NCBI GenBank assembly: GCA_019636475.1
Contig: JAHBXN010000008.1
Span: 120,378 to 184,377, forward strand
DNA: 64,000 nucleotides
Reading direction: 5' to 3'
Source: Phycisphaerae bacterium
GTDB taxonomy: Bacteria > Planctomycetota > Phycisphaerae > UBA1845 > UTPLA1
The translations under genes were made by a program, and so were the position numbers. Numbering within the stretch: the stretch's first letter is position 1; the number at the start of each line of letters is the position of its first letter. The notes under the pieces were generated by a model that worked only from the letters and a program-made list of their open reading frames with translations, did no database searches and was not told the DNA's origin. Below are positions 8,755 through 17,125 of the stretch, piece by piece.

Positions 8755-8794
8755 GGAGAGCCTGCGGACAATTGTTCGCGGGCTCTCCGTTTTT
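8755..8794 (+). terminator. Strong rho-independent terminator after mltA
   Basis: GGAGAGCC (8755-8762) pairs perfectly with GGCTCTCC (8781-8788), with partly paired bases inside, and is followed by a run of five T. It serves the plus-strand gene; on the other strand the T tract is missing. Confidence 0.9.
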
Positions 8795-8831
8795 ATGCGC
8801 GGTTGGCTCCGGGCGGGCGAAGCACAGCCGC

Positions 8832-10529
8832 TCAGTCGGTTGGGCCGAGCACTGGACGGGTGTCAATCGCTTCGTGCAGCACCCGACCGGTCGCGTTGAG
8901 TGGCGCCTCAATTCCAAGCAGCGCCGCCAATGTCGAAGCGATGTCACAGGGGTCGGCTTCTGTGAAGTAGCGACCGGGGCGAATGCGCGGTCCGAGCAGG
9001 TAAATCGGCACATGCCGGTCCTGGTTGGTTCCGGAGTCGTGCCCGGAAATTTTGTCGTCGGTTTTGTACCAGAAGGGCGCAAGTTGTACGAAGATATCGC
9101 CCGATCGACCCGGTTTGCAGCAGCGCCATGCCAGGTAGCGGAATTGCTCGTCCCTGGAAGGCATGGGTCCGGACAGGTCGCTCTCAAGATACACTTCCGA
9201 AACGCCATCATATTCCTTGAGGATTTCGACCGCCTTCTGCATGGCGCGTTGCCGATCGGGCTCGGACAAGGTTGCCATCAACTGCCGGTTCAGGTAGCAC
9301 CAGGGCATGTCCAGGCTTATGACTATCTGGTGCGGCGGGTTGCCGAATCCGGGCGTCGGGAAGAAGCTCTGCAATTGATCGTTCAACCTCGCCTCGACTG
9401 TGGGAATGTCGAAGATGCCACCGCCGAGTCCCAACTTCTGAGTCAGCAGCGGGGTTGATGTGGCGCCGTGATCGCCGGTGAGAGCGATCAGGCATCGGTC
9501 GAGCCCGACCACTTCGTCAAGTGATTTCAGGAGGCGAGCCAACTGCCGGTCCGTTTGAACCGTCACATCCTTTGTTTCGAGGCTGTCGGGACCGAAGTAG
9601 TGGCCGACGAGATCGTTGGAGGACAGGCCGATGCAGAGCATATCGACGGCGCTGCCGCGGCCCAGTTTTTCGTTCGTGAGGATGCGTTCGGCGAGATCGA
9701 TGACCAGTTCGTTGCCGAAGGGCGTGCACCAGAGCGCGGAGTAGTAGTCGCGCGGTTTATCCGGATTAAACGTCGGCAGGGCGTGCGGGAATGTCGATCC
9801 AAAAGCCGGATGGCTCATCCAGTCTGAGTCAAATGGATGGCACCCCGCGTAATTCGCCTCGGGGAGCAACAGCTCCCATTTCCTTCCGAACCATCGATCG
9901 GCCGGTCGGTCGGCGTTGAACGCAGTGACGTATTCAGGAAGTGAATCGCAATACCATGTGCTGGAAATGAACTGGCCAGTGGAGAGGTCCCACCAGAAGG
10001 CCGCATCCGGTCGCTTACCCGCCATGAAGATTGCGGCCCGGTCCTTTAGCGCGACAGAAAAGACTCGTGAACGTCGATCGGAGAGCTTTATCTGGTCGCC
10101 CAGCCCTGGACCGATAAGCCGCCATGGCGAAGCCCCCGGCGTGGTCGTCTGCGAATGCATCGGGACTGGCCGTGTCTGGGGATCGTTGACGGCATGAATG
10201 CCGTTCGGGCCGGCATCTTCCGGGAACCACTTGTTGGCGACGATGCCGTGGTAGCGGGGTAATCGACCAGTTCCGACGCTGGCATGCCCTGGGGCGGTCT
10301 CCGAGGAACCATATGTGTACCTAGCGTTCACGAAGAGCGCGCCGTGGTTCTGAAGGCGCCGAAATCCATCCTGGGAAAAGTCCTCTTCAAATCGGGTGAC
10401 CAAGTCGCCACGAAGTTGATCCACGACGATCAGGACGACGAGCTTCGGTTGGACGGCCGAAGCCACGTTTGAAATCAGCATGCAGCCGGTAACGATTAAT
10501 GTGGACAACGCGGCCGTTCTGGTACTCAT
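8832..10529 (-). CDS. Secreted PafA-like alkaline phosphatase / phosphodiesterase
   Basis: A 565-residue exported enzyme of the alkaline phosphatase superfamily. After a signal peptide ending near SNVASAVQ, the first metal aspartate is in VLIVVDQLRGD (D37). The nucleophile region SSETAPGHAS has T78 in the position of the catalytic Thr of PafA-type monoesterases. The second metal cluster is visible as ALTGDHGATSTP, with a later His in DRHVPIYLLGPRIRPG. These enzymes hydrolyse phosphate esters in the periplasm, often under phosphate limitation. ATG 10529 gives a clean signal peptide; the frame extends to 10652 without support. It is divergent from the hybrid kinase gene. Monoesterase versus diesterase preference cannot be decided here. 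Confidence 0.88.
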   Translation of the reverse strand: MSTRTAALSTLIVTGCMLISNVASAVQPKLVVLIVVDQLRGDLVTRFEEDFSQDGFRRLQNHGALFVNARYTYGSSETAPGHASVGTGRLPRYHGIVANKWFPEDAGPNGIHAVNDPQTRPVPMHSQTTTPGASPWRLIGPGLGDQIKLSDRRSRVFSVALKDRAAIFMAGKRPDAAFWWDLSTGQFISSTWYCDSLPEYVTAFNADRPADRWFGRKWELLLPEANYAGCHPFDSDWMSHPAFGSTFPHALPTFNPDKPRDYYSALWCTPFGNELVIDLAERILTNEKLGRGSAVDMLCIGLSSNDLVGHYFGPDSLETKDVTVQTDRQLARLLKSLDEVVGLDRCLIALTGDHGATSTPLLTQKLGLGGGIFDIPTVEARLNDQLQSFFPTPGFGNPPHQIVISLDMPWCYLNRQLMATLSEPDRQRAMQKAVEILKEYDGVSEVYLESDLSGPMPSRDEQFRYLAWRCCKPGRSGDIFVQLAPFWYKTDDKISGHDSGTNQDRHVPIYLLGPRIRPGRYFTEADPCDIASTLAALLGIEAPLNATGRVLHEAIDTRPVLGPTD

Positions 10530-10829
10530 CTGGTGATAGCTCTTTCTTTGAATGCGGTTCAAGGGGTCAGTCCGCATACAAGGCGGTGTAGGGTGTTCGC
10601 CCCCCAATAGTCGGATTTTCGCCACTCTAGCTTGGACATTATCGCGCGGCAAAGGGCTGAAGGCGATGCGATTGGGGTTTGCATTTCGTGACCTTTTTGC
10701 GAGTTTTGGCGTGATGAATTCAGGTCCGTATTCAATTCGTCTTGAAATCAGGACAAATCTAATGTCGGAATTGTTCCAACACGAATTAGGCTTCGTTATC
10801 GCCGTTGAAGCTGAGTTGGTCTAGTCGCC
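10530..10829. other. Divergent intergenic region, phosphatase / hybrid kinase
   Basis: Three hundred bases between two divergent genes. It includes an A/T-rich stretch near 10735-10800 and an interrupted GGAA-TTG-TTCC palindrome (10767-10777). I could not fix a convincing promoter for either gene. A 90-codon frame here (10552-10824) has no ribosome site and no recognisable protein. Confidence 0.5.
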
Positions 10830-13364
10830 ATGAATCGAACGAGTGCCAATCAATCATCGGTCGGGCCGGAAGAAATGACAGGGCAGGCCATGTCAAATCT
10901 GACCGCGACCGCGACGCAGTTGCCATCTGAGGATGGCCACTGCCCGGCGACGTTTCAGTCGAACCAGTTGCCGGATGGGTACGATTCTGCGGCGGCCATG
11001 ACCGCGCCGGATGCGGTGATCGTGGTTGATCGGGCGGGATTGATCGTCGCGTGGAATGTCGGGGCCACGCGGGTATATGGGTATTGCGAGGGGGAGATAC
11101 TCGGTCGGCCGTGGACTGTGCTCGCGGGCGCGGATCGTCATGGGACCCTGCGACGCTTACACCGACGCGCCTGTGAAGGCGTCCAGATTGACGCGGTCGA
11201 CGACGTGCATATTCGAAAAGGCGGAGAGAAGTTCGACGTACGAGTGTCGTTCTCGCCGGCGCGGCGTGATTCGAGCGAAATCGACGGCGTGGTGATGATC
11301 AGTCGAGACGTGACGCAGACGAATCGGTTGCTCGCCCAAGCTGCCGAACTTCAGAGCGTGATCGATTCGCTTCCGGTACTCGTGCTTTATCTCGATGTTG
11401 AACTGCGTGTGCGGTTTTCGAATCGATCGCCTCTTCGGACCTGGGTCGGGGCGGCCGGCGAACTCAAGGGACGCCATATCCGCGATGTGCTGGGTGAATC
11501 GATCTACGAGAAGCGTGCTCGTTGCTTTGCGGAGACGCTTTCGGGGCGAGCGGTCGATTTTGAATATCACATCCGCGAACAGACGGGGAATCTTCAGTTC
11601 TTTCAGGTTACGCTGCAACCGGATCTGGATGCGTTCGGCGGCGTCAGAGGTCTGATTTGCGTCTTCACGGACATATCGACGGTCAAACACAGCGAAGCCG
11701 AACTGATCAGCAGCGAGAAGAACCTTCGCGCTCTGAATGAAGCCCTGCCGTTCGGCATCATCAAGGCTGATGACCGCGGCCGAGTGTACTATGCCAATCG
11801 CCAGTGGTTCCGAATGATGGAGATGAAGCAGTCAGAGTCATTCGGGGAGGAGTGGATCGAGGAGGTTGTTTCAGAAGAGCAAGCGGGTCTTCGTGAAGAT
11901 TGGCGGCGTTCATTCTCCGATGTGGTGGAGCTAAATCGAGAATTTCGTGTCGGCGAGGCGGGCCGGACGAGATGGGTTCAACTTCAACTGCGGCCGCTGT
12001 TTCTGGACAGCGGACTGTCTTTTTTCGGCGTGCTTCGGGATGTCACGGAGGCGCGTGCCGCGCAGCAGCGTTCGGCAGAACATGCCGCGGCGCTGGAGGC
12101 GGCGAATCGCCGGCTGGAGGCGCATCATCAGGAGCTGGAGGCGGCGAACCGCGCACTGATCGCCGCTAAATCGCAAAGCGAGGCCGCGACGCGCGCGAAG
12201 AGTGAATTTCTGGCGAACATGAGTCATGAAATTCGCACGCCGATGACTGCGATTCTCGGATTCGCGGAAATGCTGATGCTGCCGGACACCTCGCCGGATG
12301 ATATGCGTGAGGCCGCGGACACCATCCGGCGCAACGGCGTGCATCTGCTGCAGCTGATAAACGACATTCTTGATGTGTCGAAGGTGGAGGCAGGGAAACT
12401 GGAGATCGAGTCCGTGCCCTGTTCGCCGCATGACATCGTCATGGAAGTGATGGAGCTGATGCAGGTTCGGGCGTCAGCGAAGGGTCTGACGCTGGTTCAC
12501 GAGTTTCGCAACGGGCTGCCTGACGCAATCATGTCCGACCCCACGCGAATTCGGCAGATTCTGTTGAATCTTGTCGGCAATGCCGTGAAGTTCACGGAGG
12601 TCGGCGGCGTGCAATTGGTGGTTGAACGAAAGTACACGGGCAGGACGGGCGAGCAACTGATCATCGAAGTGCATGATACGGGGATCGGGATCGATCCGGA
12701 GTTCATGCGGACGATGTTCGAGCCATTCTCGCAGGGCGATGTGACGACCACGCGTCACTTCGGCGGCACGGGACTGGGGCTGACGATCAGCCGGCGGCTG
12801 GCCCGGCTTCTTGGCGGCGATATCCATGTCCAGAGCACGAAGAACGTCGGGAGCGTCATGACATTGATACTTCCGTGTCGTCCGACTGAACAGGTCGCCG
12901 AGACCTCCGCCTCGCGGGATGTCGTCGCGGGCGGCACGTGGGAGACGACCTCGCCGTGTCGAATTTCGGGTGACGAACTGGCGGGATGCCGCATTCTGTT
13001 TGCGGAAGACGGGCCGGACAATCAACGATTGATCAGCCGGCTGCTCACGCGCGCGGGCGCCGAGGTGACCGTGGTTGAGAACGGGCTGCTGGCGGTCGAT
13101 GCCGTTCGAGCCGCCGGGCGGGTCAATCTGACGATCGATGTGATTCTGCTCGACATGATGATGCCCGAGATGGACGGCTATGAGGCAACTCGAATGCTGC
13201 GGCGCGATGGATACCGCGGGCCGATCATCGCGCTGACCGCTTCGGCGATGCAGACGGACCGGGATCGCTGCCTCGCAGCGGGCTGTGACTGGCATGCGAG
13301 CAAGCCGACTTCCCCTCGGGACCTGATCGCCGTGGTCCGCCAATTCTACCCTCGCCAATCCTAG
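10830..13364 (+). CDS. Hybrid sensor histidine kinase with PAS domains and receiver
   Basis: An 844-residue protein with no signal peptide or membrane helix, so probably cytoplasmic. Three PAS-like domains (about residues 50-160, 170-285 and 295-405) lead into an Ala/Glu-rich coiled coil and a HisKA domain with phospho-acceptor H466 in NMSHEIRTPM. The HATPase boxes are complete: N-box LVGNAVKFT, DTGIGIDPEF, MFEPFSQ and GGTGLGLTIS. A C-terminal receiver has D775 in LLDMMMPEMDG, a TAS motif and the conserved Lys in SKPTSP. This is a phosphorelay kinase; the output protein is not in view. The sugar importer follows about 180 bp downstream on the same strand, so regulation of uptake is possible. 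An internal ATG at 10875 has a better ribosome site (GGAAGAA) than 10830. Confidence 0.93.
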   Translation: MNRTSANQSSVGPEEMTGQAMSNLTATATQLPSEDGHCPATFQSNQLPDGYDSAAAMTAPDAVIVVDRAGLIVAWNVGATRVYGYCEGEILGRPWTVLAGADRHGTLRRLHRRACEGVQIDAVDDVHIRKGGEKFDVRVSFSPARRDSSEIDGVVMISRDVTQTNRLLAQAAELQSVIDSLPVLVLYLDVELRVRFSNRSPLRTWVGAAGELKGRHIRDVLGESIYEKRARCFAETLSGRAVDFEYHIREQTGNLQFFQVTLQPDLDAFGGVRGLICVFTDISTVKHSEAELISSEKNLRALNEALPFGIIKADDRGRVYYANRQWFRMMEMKQSESFGEEWIEEVVSEEQAGLREDWRRSFSDVVELNREFRVGEAGRTRWVQLQLRPLFLDSGLSFFGVLRDVTEARAAQQRSAEHAAALEAANRRLEAHHQELEAANRALIAAKSQSEAATRAKSEFLANMSHEIRTPMTAILGFAEMLMLPDTSPDDMREAADTIRRNGVHLLQLINDILDVSKVEAGKLEIESVPCSPHDIVMEVMELMQVRASAKGLTLVHEFRNGLPDAIMSDPTRIRQILLNLVGNAVKFTEVGGVQLVVERKYTGRTGEQLIIEVHDTGIGIDPEFMRTMFEPFSQGDVTTTRHFGGTGLGLTISRRLARLLGGDIHVQSTKNVGSVMTLILPCRPTEQVAETSASRDVVAGGTWETTSPCRISGDELAGCRILFAEDGPDNQRLISRLLTRAGAEVTVVENGLLAVDAVRAAGRVNLTIDVILLDMMMPEMDGYEATRMLRRDGYRGPIIALTASAMQTDRDRCLAAGCDWHASKPTSPRDLIAVVRQFYPRQS

Positions 13365-13541
13365 CTTCTCCATACATTACAGGCGCTCGCATCGTCGCGC
13401 GGCCCTGAGCGGCCATTGCGATGGGCAGCTGCTTTCGGCTCGTCCAGACCGCCTCAACCGCGACGATTCTCGGTCATTTCATGTAGAACGGCCACGTTGT
13501 AAGATGATGTTCCGGTGAACCTACATCCGGTAAGGAGTGAT

Positions 13542-14591
13542 ATGGAAATGCAAGTCGACTTGAATCAGTCGGACGCGCGCGGCGGAATCCGGGGACGTAT
13601 GAGTTTGTTTGTCCGCCTCGGCTGCTTGCTCTGTCTGACGGTGGTGGGGTGCGAGAAGAAGAGCGAAACGCCTGCGGAAGCGCCTGCCAAGGCATTTGAC
13701 CTGACGCGGCCCACCGTGGACATACGGATTGGCGCGATACTGATGCAGCAGGATCAGTTCTTCCGGGCGAACGAAGCGGGCATGAAGGCTGCGGCGAAAG
13801 AGTTCGGCGCGACGATGACCGCTCAGAATGCCACGGGTGCGCTGGATAAGGAAATTTCGCTTGTGGAGTCGTTGATCAATCAGCAGGTGCGGGCGATTGT
13901 GATCTCACCGCTGTCCGAGAAGGCGTCGGTGAATGCCCTGAAGAAGGCGCACGACGCCGGCATCAAGATCGTGACATACAACAACTCAATCGACGCCGAT
14001 TTTCCCGCATGCACGGTGGCGAGCGATCAATCCGAGATCGGGGCTTCGACCGGCCGAGCGGTGGTTGAGTATGTTCGAAAGCACCGCAAGGGCAAGGCCA
14101 ACATCGCGATCATCGGCTTCGCCAGCCAGTTACCGGAGCAGGGCAATGCTCGTCTGGAGGGGTTCAAGCGAGAGATTGCAAACCTACCGGGCATCAAGAT
14201 TGTCGCGGAGCAGGACGCATGGATCGCTTCGAAGGCGGCCGAAGTTGTCAGTGAATTGCTTGTGAAGAAACCGGATATCATCTGGGGTGCGAACGAAGGA
14301 GCGACGGTCGGCGCGGTGACGGCAGTTCGGAATGCCGGCAAAGCGGGCAAGATCGTCGTATTCGGCACGGACGTGAGCAAGCAGATCATCGAGTTTCTCA
14401 TGGCTGACGACAAGATTCTGCGGGCCGTCACGGCCCAGCGGCCGCGTGACATGGGTTATCTGGCGATGGAGGCTGCGATTCGCGCGTCGAAGGGCAAGTC
14501 GATGGACTCGAAGAAAGTCGTGCCGGTCGAACTGTTTCAGCGTGGCGACGACGCCAGACTAAAAGCCTATCTTCGGTCGCTCGATCAATGA
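13542..14591 (+). CDS. Sugar ABC transporter substrate-binding lipoprotein (RbsB-like)
   Basis: A type-1 periplasmic binding protein of the ribose/xylose family. After a lipoprotein signal (LLCLTVVGC) come the two-lobe fold signatures: IGAILMQQDQFF, INQQVRAIVISPLSEKA, AGIKIVTYNNSI and KPDIIWGANEGATVGAV. It should capture a sugar, or a sugar-like autoinducer, for the ATPase and permease encoded just downstream. A strong AAGGAG lies just before two ATGs (13542, 13548). An alternative ATG at 13599, with GGGGA upstream, gives a more typical short lipoprotein signal (MSLFVRLGCLL), so the first 19 residues are uncertain. The ligand cannot be read from sequence. It is the first gene of a three-gene operon. 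Confidence 0.9.
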   Translation: MEMQVDLNQSDARGGIRGRMSLFVRLGCLLCLTVVGCEKKSETPAEAPAKAFDLTRPTVDIRIGAILMQQDQFFRANEAGMKAAAKEFGATMTAQNATGALDKEISLVESLINQQVRAIVISPLSEKASVNALKKAHDAGIKIVTYNNSIDADFPACTVASDQSEIGASTGRAVVEYVRKHRKGKANIAIIGFASQLPEQGNARLEGFKREIANLPGIKIVAEQDAWIASKAAEVVSELLVKKPDIIWGANEGATVGAVTAVRNAGKAGKIVVFGTDVSKQIIEFLMADDKILRAVTAQRPRDMGYLAMEAAIRASKGKSMDSKKVVPVELFQRGDDARLKAYLRSLDQ

Positions 14592-14642
14592 TTCGTGGGA
14601 GCTGGTGAGTCGGCGTTCGCCAATCGTGGCACGAATCGACCT

Positions 14643-16145
14643 ATGACGCATACGACTCGGCTTGAGACGATCTCACTACGGAAAGAGTATCCGGGCACGG
14701 TCGCGCTTGATGCCGTGTCGGTTTCATTCACTGTCGGCCGCGTGACGGCGCTGATCGGGAAGAACGGCGCCGGCAAGAGCACGTTAATCAAGATTTTGTC
14801 GGGGGCGATCCGGCCCACTTGCGGCGAACTGCGTCTGGACGGCCGCGCGCTGGAGCTGCGCTCACCGCGCGATGCACTGGCACGCGGCATCGGCACGGTG
14901 CATCAGGAGTTGAGCCTGGTTCCATCGCTCAGCGTGGCCGAGAACATCCTGCTCAACCGTCTGCCGCTTCGGCGCGGTCTTATGTCCGCGGTTGTCGATT
15001 GGCGTTCGGCCTATGCGATCGCCGAGTCGGTCCTGGCCGATCTGGGTGTGTCGCTTGACGTGCAAAGCCGGGCCGGCAGCTTGAGCGTCGCACAGCAGCA
15101 GATTGTCGAGATTGCGCGTGTGGTATCCTTTCGTCCGCGCGTGGTGATGTTCGACGAGCCAACCTCGGCGCTGGCTCGCACGGAAGTGGAGCGCCTGTTT
15201 GAGGCGATTCGCAATCTGGCGGCTCGCGGCGTGATCGTGATTTACATCACCCATCGGCTCCACGAACTGTCGCGGGTGGCGGACGAGGTGACCGCGCTGC
15301 GAGACGGCAAGTTGGTCGGCACGATTCCAATTCGCGAGGCGTCCACTCCCACCGTTGTGCGCATGATGTTCGGGGACGCGGCGCCGACGCCGCACAGACC
15401 GTCCGCCGTGGAGCCTGGGCCGCCTGTTCTGGAAGTGAGGGACCTGTCATATCGCGACAAGCTGAACGGCGTGTCGTTCTCGGTCGGTCGAGGCGAAATT
15501 GTCGGTATCGGCGGCATGCTCGGTTCGGGTCGAAGCGAGTTGCTTCATTCGATATTCGGAAGCCTTCGATATGACCGCGGCGAGGTGCTGGTGAACGGGG
15601 AATCGGTTTGCAGGGCCACGCCGGCCGGCATGAAACGTCTTGGCGTGGCCTTGACACCCGAGAGCCGCAAGACGCAGAGCATCGTGCCTCGGATGTCGAT
15701 ACGAGACAACGCGTGTCTGGCCGCATTGCGGCGGATCAGCTCATGGGGTTTCATTCGTGGTTCGAAACAGCGCCGGATGGTCGAATTCAATGTGCGCGAA
15801 CTTCAGATCGCGGTGTCGAGCGTTGATCGTCCAATCACCTCGCTATCCGGCGGAAATCAGCAGAAAGTGGTGATCGGGAACTGGCTGAACACCGAGCCGT
15901 CGGTGATGCTCTTTGACGAACCGACACGGGGAATCGATGTTCAGGCCAAGGGGCAGATATTCGACATTCTGCGATCACTGAGCAGCCGGGGCATCGCATG
16001 TGTGTTTGTTTCGAGTGAACTGGAGGAACTCCTGGAAGTGTGTCATCGCATCGTGGTGCTTCACGGCGGCAAGGCGAAGGCGAGTCTGGATACATCGGGA
16101 CTCACGGTTGATCGGCTCTTCGCGGCCTGCATGGGCGAGGGATAA
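14643..16145 (+). CDS. Sugar ABC transporter ATPase, two ABC domains (RbsA-like)
   Basis: A 500-residue double ABC ATPase powering sugar import. The N-terminal domain has Walker A GKNGAGKST, a signature loop LSVAQQQ and Walker B VVMFDEPTSAL. The C-terminal domain has the degenerate Walker A GMLGSGRSE typical of RbsA/MglA/XylG, the signature LSGGNQQKV and Walker B VMLFDEPTRGID. Only the first site is expected to bind ATP in the normal way. ATG 14643 is preferred over GTG 14595, since it matches the family N-terminus, but neither has a good ribosome site. The gene lies about 50 bp after the binding-protein gene, and the permease starts four bases after its stop. Confidence 0.93.
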   Translation: MTHTTRLETISLRKEYPGTVALDAVSVSFTVGRVTALIGKNGAGKSTLIKILSGAIRPTCGELRLDGRALELRSPRDALARGIGTVHQELSLVPSLSVAENILLNRLPLRRGLMSAVVDWRSAYAIAESVLADLGVSLDVQSRAGSLSVAQQQIVEIARVVSFRPRVVMFDEPTSALARTEVERLFEAIRNLAARGVIVIYITHRLHELSRVADEVTALRDGKLVGTIPIREASTPTVVRMMFGDAAPTPHRPSAVEPGPPVLEVRDLSYRDKLNGVSFSVGRGEIVGIGGMLGSGRSELLHSIFGSLRYDRGEVLVNGESVCRATPAGMKRLGVALTPESRKTQSIVPRMSIRDNACLAALRRISSWGFIRGSKQRRMVEFNVRELQIAVSSVDRPITSLSGGNQQKVVIGNWLNTEPSVMLFDEPTRGIDVQAKGQIFDILRSLSSRGIACVFVSSELEELLEVCHRIVVLHGGKAKASLDTSGLTVDRLFAACMGEG

Positions 16146-16148
16146 GAC

Positions 16149-17087
16149 TTGACGGGCGAACGAATATGGAAGCGGCTGCGCCATGCCGTGCTGGAGATTG
16201 TGCTGCTCGGCGTGTGCGTCTGGCTGCATTTTCAGAGCGAGTATTTTCTGACGAAGGACAATCTGCTCCTCGTGCTTCGGAATGTGTCGGAGATCGGGAT
16301 CATCGCGTTCGGAATGACGATGGTTATTATTGCCGGCGAGATTGATCTGAGCGTCGGATCGGCGGCCGCGTTCGCAGGGTGCCTGACCGCGTTTCTGGTT
16401 GAGCTGGGATTGTCGCCGTGGGTTGCAGTGCCTTGCACGATCGCGGTCGGCGCGGCATCGGGAGCGTTCATCGGATTTGCCAGGGCGAAATTCAACGTGC
16501 CGACGTTCATCACGTCGCTCGCGCTGCTGACGGGGCTTTCCGGGGCGGCGTTCAAACTGACCGGCGGTTATCCGTTATCGAGTTTTCCCGGGGGATTTTC
16601 GTATCTTGGGAACGGCTATGTCGCGGGGATTCCGCTTCCTGTGCTGATTTTCGCGGGTGTGTTCGCGGCGGCACATGTCCTTATGTCTCACACTCCGTTC
16701 GGGAGGAGCGTGTATGCGGTCGGGGGGAATGCGGAGGCCGCGAGGCTTTGCGGCATCAACGTCACCGGCGTGCGTGTCAGCGTCCTGGCGGTTACGGGCA
16801 GCCTTGCGGCGTTATCCGGGATTCTGCTGGCATCGCGCATGAGCGCGGGGAGTCCGGAGGTTGCGAAAGGGTGGGAACTGGATGTCATCGCCGCCGTGAT
16901 TGTCGGCGGAACGAGTTTGACAGGCGGCTCAGGGCGAGTCTGGGGCACGCTGATCGGCGTCGTCTTCATCGGGGTCATCGTCAATGGAATGCGCCTGCTG
17001 GACATTCACGAAGACGGGCAGCTCATCGCGCGCGGAATCATCATCCTGGCGGCGGTACTTCTCTCGAAACTACAGCAGGATGAATAA
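16149..17087 (+). CDS. Sugar ABC transporter permease (RbsC-like)
   Basis: A 312-residue inner-membrane permease with about eight to ten hydrophobic segments. The family signatures are MTMVIIAGEIDLSVGS, NVPTFITSLA, GRSVYAVGGNAEAARLCGI and IAAVIVGGTSLTGGSGRVWG. It forms the channel for the neighbouring ATPase and binding lipoprotein. The start is TTG at 16149, three bases after the ATPase stop; GAGGG inside the end of the ATPase gene serves as ribosome site, which indicates translational coupling. This completes a minimal importer with no associated sugar kinase or isomerase, so the substrate remains open. Confidence 0.92.
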   Translation: MTGERIWKRLRHAVLEIVLLGVCVWLHFQSEYFLTKDNLLLVLRNVSEIGIIAFGMTMVIIAGEIDLSVGSAAAFAGCLTAFLVELGLSPWVAVPCTIAVGAASGAFIGFARAKFNVPTFITSLALLTGLSGAAFKLTGGYPLSSFPGGFSYLGNGYVAGIPLPVLIFAGVFAAAHVLMSHTPFGRSVYAVGGNAEAARLCGINVTGVRVSVLAVTGSLAALSGILLASRMSAGSPEVAKGWELDVIAAVIVGGTSLTGGSGRVWGTLIGVVFIGVIVNGMRLLDIHEDGQLIARGIIILAAVLLSKLQQDE

Positions 17088-17125
17088 TCGCCCTCCGGGG
17101 GGGGGACCAAAGTGCCCGCCGATTG

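Noticed and set aside
10552..10824. 90-codon frame between the phosphatase and hybrid kinase genes
   Set aside because: No ribosome site, atypical composition, and it fills a divergent promoter region.
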